The translations under genes were made by a program, and so were the position numbers. The notes beneath the pieces are model-generated. The model was not told the DNA's origin, did no database searches, and was given only the letters and a program-made list of their open reading frames with translations. From Paraglaciecola mesophila KMM 241 (GTDB lineage: Bacteria; Pseudomonadota; Gammaproteobacteria; Enterobacterales; Alteromonadaceae), in NCBI RefSeq assembly GCF_000315015.1, contig NZ_BAEP01000054.1, positions 175,109 to 239,108 on the forward strand: DNA of 64,000 bases, in the 5' to 3' direction. This document shows, piece after piece, positions 58,372-64,000 of the stretch (within the stretch, counting starts at the first letter, position 1; every line of letters begins with the position of its first letter).

Positions 58372-59499
58372 TTACCATTCGCTAAGTGCCGACATACTGA
58401 ACGTTTGCCCTTGATAATTCAGGATCACATGTTGGGGCTCTATATGCTCGATACGCACTTTCTGTGCAATCATATCCCCTTCCTGTAGCCTAATGTTATT
58501 CACCTTCACCCACCTATCTTGCGCTGAAGAGGCATACATGTGCGTGGTAAAAACCATGGGCGGCAGTTGCGTTAACACCCATGCAGGCAACTGATCGATA
58601 CGCGGTGTATCTTCACTTTTTGTTTGCGTGGCTTCAAATGGCTGTTCAGGCTCTTTGTCCAATTCAGTAATCGCCTTCTCGAAACGTTTTAATAAGTCAG
58701 ACGATATTCTGGGGCTTGGCTCTGGCTGTGCTTCAGGTCTGGGATTTACTTGCTGTTCAGAGGGGTATGTTGTCTCAAGTTGAGTATTGGTATGCGGCTG
58801 GTTAGCAGGCATTGCGACTGATTCATTAACTGCATTTTGGTTACCGCGTGTTTGACCATCATCTGGCTTGTTCGGTTTAACCGATAACCCTTTTTCGCCG
58901 ATATTCGCAGACGGCAAGTTTACCCCTGGATCCGTTTCGCTCCCTAGCAAATTATCAGCAAGGGCTCCATTTGCGTTTACTGCAGAAATAGCATTTTCTC
59001 GACTGCCTCCAGCGGAACCTTCAACAATCGCGGCGTCATCTTGTGCCGCTGGAGTGGTGAGCTTGGCTAACAATGACGGGGCGATTGCTCCGCCCCACCC
59101 CAATGCGAATCCAATGATGACCACCACTAAGCCTTGCAATAACGGTTTGGTATAGTACTGCCAACGCGAAGGTAACGCCTGTACTGACGGTAAAAACAGA
59201 CTGCGATTAAATTGATCTGACACCGCGGCATCAGCGCCATGAATACCTTTAGTGCCGCCGGCGCGATCACTCTCAAGTAATTTTTGCGTTTGTGATTTTT
59301 GCACTTTGGGGCGGTCAATCTCCACGGTTTGGGCAGGGTCAATCTCAACCTGCTGAACGCCCATTTCCCCTAGCCCTGTAACCATTTCCATACTGGTCAC
59401 TAAACCGGACTTACGTATTTTGATAGGGCCGTTTTGCTGCGTGATCTTCACTATCACCATGCCAGGTAGTAAGGCCTCAATATTGATAAGATTATCCAT
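58372..59499 (-). CDS. gspB: General secretion pathway protein GspB
   Basis: A 375-residue bitopic membrane protein. The cytoplasmic N-terminus (INIEALLPGMVIVKITQQNGP) resembles the DUF3391-type domain found before HD-GYP proteins. A single membrane segment lies at about 120-140. A long Pro/Gln/Asn-rich periplasmic linker then leads to a C-terminal GspB (T2SSB) domain, about 300-375 (LPAWVLTQLPPMVFTTHMYAS, WVKVNNIRLQEGDMIAQKVRIEHIEPQHVILNYQG). With GspA it helps insert or assemble the type II secretin across peptidoglycan. It overlaps gspA by 8 bases. The gsp core operon is not in this window. Confidence 0.85.
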   Translation of the reverse strand: MDNLINIEALLPGMVIVKITQQNGPIKIRKSGLVTSMEMVTGLGEMGVQQVEIDPAQTVEIDRPKVQKSQTQKLLESDRAGGTKGIHGADAAVSDQFNRSLFLPSVQALPSRWQYYTKPLLQGLVVVIIGFALGWGGAIAPSLLAKLTTPAAQDDAAIVEGSAGGSRENAISAVNANGALADNLLGSETDPGVNLPSANIGEKGLSVKPNKPDDGQTRGNQNAVNESVAMPANQPHTNTQLETTYPSEQQVNPRPEAQPEPSPRISSDLLKRFEKAITELDKEPEQPFEATQTKSEDTPRIDQLPAWVLTQLPPMVFTTHMYASSAQDRWVKVNNIRLQEGDMIAQKVRIEHIEPQHVILNYQGQTFSMSALSEW

Positions 59500-60403
59500 A
59501 CCAACGGCCTCCCATAAAGCCTAAACCGAAGGCCAGCACAAACAAACCAGCGAGTATTAATGTACGCTGCTTTCCTCTGCGCTGTGCTACTACATCAGCG
59601 CCCAAAATTTGCTCTGCTGCTGCATAAAATATATGGGTATGTACCACGGGAGCTTGCTTAGTAAAGGTTAACGTTAACGCTCTATCGCACAGTAAATTAA
59701 TCACCCTTGGTATACCGCCAGTGACCTGATACACAGCGCCTAGTGCACCCGCACTAAAAACACTACTATCGCCATTTGCTACGCCTAATCTGTGATGAAT
59801 GTAAGCTTTTACTTCACCTGATGTGAGCGGTAGCAAGTGGTAACGGGCGGTGATGCGCTGGGCTAATTGGCGCAGCTCGTTTCGTTTCAACAACTGCTGT
59901 AATTCTGGCTGACCGATTAACACCACTTTAAGTAGTTTTTCGCGGTTGGTCTCAAGGTTGGTCAACAAACGTAACTGCTCAAGCACTTCAGGTAATAAAT
60001 GCTGGGCTTCATCCACAATCAATATCGTGTTTAAGCCTGCATTGTGATTAGTCACCAGCTTGTTAAGGATCAAATCTGTAAAGTATTTTAGGCTCGCTCG
60101 TTCGTGCTGATAATCTATGCCTAGCTCGTCGCAAATGGTGGCCAGTAACTCAATGGCTGAGAGCGTTGGGTTAAGCACCATGGCGACCTGAGTATTGTCA
60201 GGTAACTGTTGCAATAACTTGCGCGACACAGTGGTTTTCCCCGTACCGACTTCACCGGTTAACATCACAAAGCCACCACTTTCCCGTAACCCAAAGGTCA
60301 AATGGGCAAGCGCTTCTTTGTGTCTTGGACTCATATATAGGTACGCGGGATTAGGTGCGATTGAAAACGGATTATCTGAAAGTCCGAAATAATTAAGATA
60401 CAT
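59492..60403 (-). CDS. gspA: General secretion pathway ATPase GspA/ExeA
   Basis: A 304-residue AAA-type ATPase. The start at 60403 is preferred since it gives the family N-terminus MYLNYFGLSDNPFSIAPNPAYLYMS; the longer frame adds 23 residues of unlikely sequence. Walker A is GEVGTGKT (about 50-57), Walker B ILIVDEAQHL, and the sensor region GQPELQQLLKRNELRQLAQRI. A C-terminal membrane helix (LILAGLFVLAFGLGFMGG) ends the protein, so it lacks the long peptidoglycan-binding part of Aeromonas ExeA. It forms a complex with GspB. Confidence 0.9.
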   Translation of the reverse strand: MYLNYFGLSDNPFSIAPNPAYLYMSPRHKEALAHLTFGLRESGGFVMLTGEVGTGKTTVSRKLLQQLPDNTQVAMVLNPTLSAIELLATICDELGIDYQHERASLKYFTDLILNKLVTNHNAGLNTILIVDEAQHLLPEVLEQLRLLTNLETNREKLLKVVLIGQPELQQLLKRNELRQLAQRITARYHLLPLTSGEVKAYIHHRLGVANGDSSVFSAGALGAVYQVTGGIPRVINLLCDRALTLTFTKQAPVVHTHIFYAAAEQILGADVVAQRRGKQRTLILAGLFVLAFGLGFMGGRWYG

Positions 60404-60669
60404 AGCTGCGGTTCTAGTGGCCGATTGAGGATAAGCGAAAGATAAACTAACGGCTTCATGCCAGCTTGTCAAAGGTAAGACGCCTTAAGTATAAGCCGAA
60501 TGTTTGTTGCCCAAGCTATGCAGTTGTGACCTGTGTATTTCTAATAAATTCAATAGCTAAGCAAATTTTTGTGGATGACTCATTTTTACTCGATGTATTT
60601 TTACTCAGTACATTTTTTCTCTTTTGATTAATCAGGCATAATAAGGCGATTCTCAAATTTAAGGTGACT

Positions 60670-61887
60670 ATGCAAGTATATTTAGTGGGTGGGGCAGTAC
60701 GGGATAAGCTACTCGAGCGACCAGTAAAAGATAAGGACTGGGTTGTCGTGGGTGCCAGCGAAGCCGATATGCTGGGCAAGGGCTTTCAGCAAGTGGGTAA
60801 AGACTTTCCAGTATTTTTGCACCCTAAAACCCAGCAAGAATACGCCCTAGCCCGCACCGAGCGTAAAGTAGGTCAAGGCTATGCCGGGTTTGAGTGCGAC
60901 ACCTCTACCAATGTCACGCTTGAGCAGGACTTACTGCGCCGCGACCTTACCGTAAACGCCATGGCAATGGATGACAACGGCAATATTATCGACCCTTTCA
61001 ATGGCCAAAAAGACCTTAAAAATCGCGTTTTACGCCATGTGTCTGACGCGTTTGAGGAAGACCCGCTGCGCGTATTACGCGTTGCACGTTTTGCGGCGCG
61101 CTATGCCAGTTATGGCTTTACCATAGCGAATGAAACCAAAGCCTTAATGGCTAACATAACCCAATCGGGGGAGCTCAGTCATTTAAGCCCTGAGCGTGTG
61201 TGGGTCGAAACCGCAAAAAGCTTACTTGAAGATACCCCCCAAGTATATTTTGAAACCCTGCGCGAATGCGGCGCCTTAAAAGTCTGGTTTCCTGAGCTTG
61301 ATTGCTTATGGGGCATTCCTAATCCAGCCAAATGGCATCCCGAAATTGATACGGGCATTCACAGCATGATGGTACTGGAACAATCTGTAAGGGTGTCTAA
61401 TAAGCTCAGCGTACGTTTTGCCGCATTAGTGCACGACTTGGGCAAAGGTTTAACACCACCAGAAGAATGGCCATCACACCGCGGGCATGAAAAACGTGGC
61501 CTTGCGCCCATTAACACCCTTTGTGAGCGGCTAAAAGTACCCAATGACTGTCGTGATTTAGCGTTATTAATGAGTGAATTTCATAGTCATGTGCATCATG
61601 CGTTTAAACTCAAAGCCGCCACGATTAATGATTTTTTAGACAAATGTGACGTGTGGCGAAAACCTGAGCGCTTTGCTGATTTATTGTTGGCCTGCACTGC
61701 GGATGCCAGAGGGCGAACCGGCTTTGAAGAGCGCCCCTACCCCAACGCAGATTATATTTGGCAAGCCTATTTGCTCGCCAAAGAGGTCAACGTACAAGAA
61801 ATAGTGCAAGCAGGTTACAAAGGCGCGGAAATAAAACAGCAACTCAGACAAAAACGCATTCATGCTATTGCCGCAAACGTGGCATAA
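60670..61887 (+). CDS. cca: CCA tRNA nucleotidyltransferase
   Basis: A 406-residue enzyme that adds or repairs the 3' CCA of tRNAs. The catalytic head has YLVGGAVRDKLL, KDKDWVVVG and RRDLTVNAMAMDDNG with the RRD nucleotide-binding motif. A neck/body and a C-terminal HD phosphohydrolase domain follow (FAALVHDLGKGLTP, HRGHEKRG). AAGGTGA lies just before the ATG at 60670, which is preferred over the in-frame GTG at 60664. It is a class II enzyme of the gammaproteobacterial type. Confidence 0.97.
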   Translation: MQVYLVGGAVRDKLLERPVKDKDWVVVGASEADMLGKGFQQVGKDFPVFLHPKTQQEYALARTERKVGQGYAGFECDTSTNVTLEQDLLRRDLTVNAMAMDDNGNIIDPFNGQKDLKNRVLRHVSDAFEEDPLRVLRVARFAARYASYGFTIANETKALMANITQSGELSHLSPERVWVETAKSLLEDTPQVYFETLRECGALKVWFPELDCLWGIPNPAKWHPEIDTGIHSMMVLEQSVRVSNKLSVRFAALVHDLGKGLTPPEEWPSHRGHEKRGLAPINTLCERLKVPNDCRDLALLMSEFHSHVHHAFKLKAATINDFLDKCDVWRKPERFADLLLACTADARGRTGFEERPYPNADYIWQAYLLAKEVNVQEIVQAGYKGAEIKQQLRQKRIHAIAANVA

Positions 61888-61941
61888 TAGTCGTCCGCTT
61901 TTGTAGCATCCAAACGATAAACAGAACACACAAGGCTTACC

Positions 61942-62598
61942 ATGTTATCCACCACTCAATTAAACACCATGCTGACACTGCAAGACGGCATGAACCAGAA
62001 AGTTAACCCACAATGGCTTAGCGCAAATTACGCCTATTTACGCGCCGCCATGATCGAGTCGGTTGAAGGTATTGAGCATCACGGCTGGAAATGGTGGAAG
62101 GCGCAACACAAAGACTTGCCCCAGTTACAGATGGAATTGGTCGATATTTGGCATTTCGCGCTATCGTCAATCATCATTCAGTTTGACGGTGACATAGCGC
62201 AATCGTCGAGCATTATTGCTCAGCAACTTGCATCAAATACCAGCAGTGTCATGTTTGACGGTAAAAGCTATGATTTCACCTGTTTAGATATACTGGATAA
62301 TTTACAGTTAATGGCTGGCCTGTGCGCCGCTAATCGTTTTGACGTCCCTTTGTTCATTAAAATTGTTGAGCAGGCAGAAATGAATGCCGACGAGCTTTAT
62401 CGTCAATATGTGGGCAAAAATGTTCTAAACTTCTTCCGTCAAGACAACGGTTACAAAGAAGGCAGCTACCATAAACTATGGAACGGCCGTGAAGACAACG
62501 AACACTTGGTTGACGTGTTAAACGCCTTAGATATTGCCTTACCAGATTACAGTGATCAGGTATATCAAGGCTTACAGCAGCGTTATCCAGTTGCTTAA
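61942..62598 (+). CDS. Dimeric (all-alpha) dUTP diphosphatase
   Basis: A 218-residue all-helical NTP pyrophosphatase that hydrolyses dUTP to dUMP, which keeps uracil out of DNA and provides dTMP precursor. The metal-binding motifs are WWKAQHKDLPQLQMELVDIWHFAL (the ExxE/DxxD-type helix) and NADELYRQYVGKNVLNFFRQDNGYKEG, typical of the dUTPase_2 family and unlike the trimeric Dut. It stands between cca and srmB, 54 bases after cca. Confidence 0.85.
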   Translation: MLSTTQLNTMLTLQDGMNQKVNPQWLSANYAYLRAAMIESVEGIEHHGWKWWKAQHKDLPQLQMELVDIWHFALSSIIIQFDGDIAQSSSIIAQQLASNTSSVMFDGKSYDFTCLDILDNLQLMAGLCAANRFDVPLFIKIVEQAEMNADELYRQYVGKNVLNFFRQDNGYKEGSYHKLWNGREDNEHLVDVLNALDIALPDYSDQVYQGLQQRYPVA

Positions 62599-62684
62599 GC
62601 ACGCAGTTAAAATAACATCTCGGGGGCTACATAATATTGTAGCTCCATAATATTAAGTACAACGTTAAGAAGCATATAAACGCC

Positions 62685-63923
62685 ATGTTTGAGCAATTAG
62701 AATTAGATGATGAACTTTGCCGCGCAGTCGCCGATCTAGGTTACAGCGAACCTACCAGCATTCAACAGTTGGTCATTCCAGCGGCGATGGAAGGTAAAGA
62801 CATACTAGCATCCGCCCCAACCGGCACCGGAAAAACGGCGGCGTTTCTATTGCCCGTATGCCAATTCTTGTTAGATTATCCGCGCCGTCATCCTGGCTCG
62901 ACCCGTATTTTGATTTTAACCCCAACCCGAGAATTAGCTCAGCAGGTTTATAACCAAGCACTTGAGTTAAGTCGTTACACAGACATAGTGTGCGGCGTGA
63001 TCACAGGTGGCATTAACTACGGCACCGATCGTGATACCTTTGAGAAAAACCTCGATATATTGGTGGCCACACCGGGGCGTTTGTTCGAGCACATCGAACA
63101 AGAAAGCTTTGATTGTCGTGACATCGAGTGCCTGATTTTAGATGAAGCTGACCGCATGCTCGACATGGGCTTTTCTTCTATCGTTAATCAAATATCGGCT
63201 GAAGCCCGCTGGCGCAAGCAAAGCATGTTGTTTTCTGCCACGTTAGAAGGCGCTGGCATTAGCCGTTTCGCCAAAGACATACTCAACGACCCCGTTGAGT
63301 TAGAGGCTGCATCTAGTCGTAAAGAGCAAGGCAAAATTCATCAATGGCTGCATATCGCCGATGATGCAAAGCATAAATATGCTCTGCTAAAACACATTCT
63401 GACCCATCAAGTGGAATCTGCCGTGGTGTTTGTTAAAACCCGCGACCGTTTGAACGAGTTAAAGCAAATACTAGAGCGAGACGGGTTTACCGTATGCTGG
63501 CTACAGGGCGAAATGCCTCAAGATAAGCGTAACTTGTCCATGGCCAAATTCCGCTCTGGTGAAGTCAAAATATTAATTGCCACCGACGTTGCCGCCCGTG
63601 GTATTGATGTTGAAAACATCAGTCATGTTATTAACTATGATATGCCGCGCACCGCAGACGTTTATGTCCACCGTATTGGTCGTACAGGCCGCGCTGGCAA
63701 CAAAGGCACGGCCATTTCTTTGGTTGAAGCACACGACATTGGTATTGTGCCGAAAATCGAACGCTATACCGAGCAGCCGCTTAAACGACGCGTAATTGAT
63801 GAGCTGCGCCCCAAAAATAAAGAAGCCAAGCCGCCAGCCAAAAGAAAGATCAGCAACAGAGCGAAAAAAGCCGCTGGAATACCATTGAAGAAGAAAGCCA
63901 AAAAGAAAAAGAATCGCAGTTAA
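62685..63923 (+). CDS. srmB: DEAD-box RNA helicase SrmB
   Basis: A 412-residue ATP-dependent RNA helicase that assists early assembly of the 50S ribosomal subunit. The Q motif (GYSEPTSIQQLVIPAA), motif I APTGTGKT, motif II DEAD, motif III SAT and motif VI HRIGRTGRAG are all intact. ETRWRKQ-type (ARWRKQSMLFSATLEG) and the IHQW/VIDELRP segments match E. coli SrmB closely. The C-terminus is a lysine-rich tail (KKAAGIPLKKKAKKKKNRS) for RNA binding. Last complete gene; the remaining 77 bases show no supportable feature. Confidence 0.93.
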   Translation: MFEQLELDDELCRAVADLGYSEPTSIQQLVIPAAMEGKDILASAPTGTGKTAAFLLPVCQFLLDYPRRHPGSTRILILTPTRELAQQVYNQALELSRYTDIVCGVITGGINYGTDRDTFEKNLDILVATPGRLFEHIEQESFDCRDIECLILDEADRMLDMGFSSIVNQISAEARWRKQSMLFSATLEGAGISRFAKDILNDPVELEAASSRKEQGKIHQWLHIADDAKHKYALLKHILTHQVESAVVFVKTRDRLNELKQILERDGFTVCWLQGEMPQDKRNLSMAKFRSGEVKILIATDVAARGIDVENISHVINYDMPRTADVYVHRIGRTGRAGNKGTAISLVEAHDIGIVPKIERYTEQPLKRRVIDELRPKNKEAKPPAKRKISNRAKKAAGIPLKKKAKKKKNRS

Positions 63924-64000
63924 AGCGCGTCGTTTTAGTCTGCTGCTTTAACCCGATCTTTCGCATTTAATACGTCTAGCTAAGCTGAATGTAACGCACA

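Noticed and set aside
58676..58692. GAAACGTTTTAA resembling the LacI operator
   Set aside because: It lies inside the gspB coding region, is not palindromic beyond the core and has no promoter beside it.
63924..64000. Possible 3' end of a minus-strand gene at the right edge
   Set aside because: The only sensible frame (ending ...NAKDRVKAAD) meets a stop codon 14 codons upstream, so no gene is supported in the visible bases.

Overview
The window reads as chromosomal DNA of a marine gammaproteobacterium of the order Alteromonadales (Paraglaciecola/Alteromonas/Pseudoalteromonas type). Protein families and gene order point there: a full System I cytochrome c maturation operon next to a FliK-like/FlhB-like pair, GspA/GspB, a very large TonB-dependent receptor with tryptophan-halogenase-family flavoproteins, a PEP-CTERM protein, and E. 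coli-like recA, mutS, pyrG, eno, leuABCD, cca and srmB. The genus is an inference from family resemblance. I saw no rRNA, tRNA, CRISPR array, complete insertion sequence or prophage.

Layout. (1) Positions 1-10.7 kb, minus strand, hold the start of a surface polysaccharide operon: SLBB export protein, Wzz, GDP-fucose synthesis (gmd, fcl), CMP-nonulosonate synthetase, a three-part CBS-NeuB-TIM-barrel fusion, a sialyltransferase-like enzyme and the start of a hexapeptide acyltransferase that runs off the left edge. The leader carries an ops-like element, suggesting RfaH control. The distal part is visibly AT-richer. (2) 10.9-13.8 kb: peptide/proton symporter, a small membrane protein and galE. 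(3) 13.9-21.9 kb, minus: ccmABCDEFGHI with mlaA coupled at its end. (4) 21.9-25.5 kb: a MITE-like inverted-repeat element, then the FliK-like and FlhB-C-like genes. (5) 25.5-31 kb, minus: a JmjC/cupin protein, a PEP-CTERM protein behind a sigma-54-type promoter, recA with a LexA box inside its promoter, and small enzymes. (6) 31-43.3 kb, mostly plus: mutS, a receiver-only response regulator (minus), pyrG, eno, an unknown gene and leuABCD behind a leucine-rich leader peptide and attenuator. (7) 43.5-57 kb: a cellobiose-use locus with a LacI-type regulator, cellobiose phosphorylase, GPH-family symporter, two halogenase-family flavoproteins and a TonB-dependent receptor, linked by repeated TGAAAACGTTTTCA-type operators. 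(8) 57-64 kb: a periplasmic solute-binding protein, GspB and GspA, then cca, dUTPase and srmB.

How the genes work together. Region 1 makes and exports a glycan that should contain fucose and a nonulosonic acid. Region 7 would take cellobiose or a related oligosaccharide through the outer membrane (TonB receptor) and inner membrane (GPH symporter), then cleave it phosphorolytically to glucose-1-phosphate and glucose, with the LacI protein repressing the set. The leu operon is a textbook ribosome-mediated attenuation system. The most unusual single gene is the CBS-NeuB-TIM-barrel fusion; the clearest new regulatory hypothesis is the LacI operator set.
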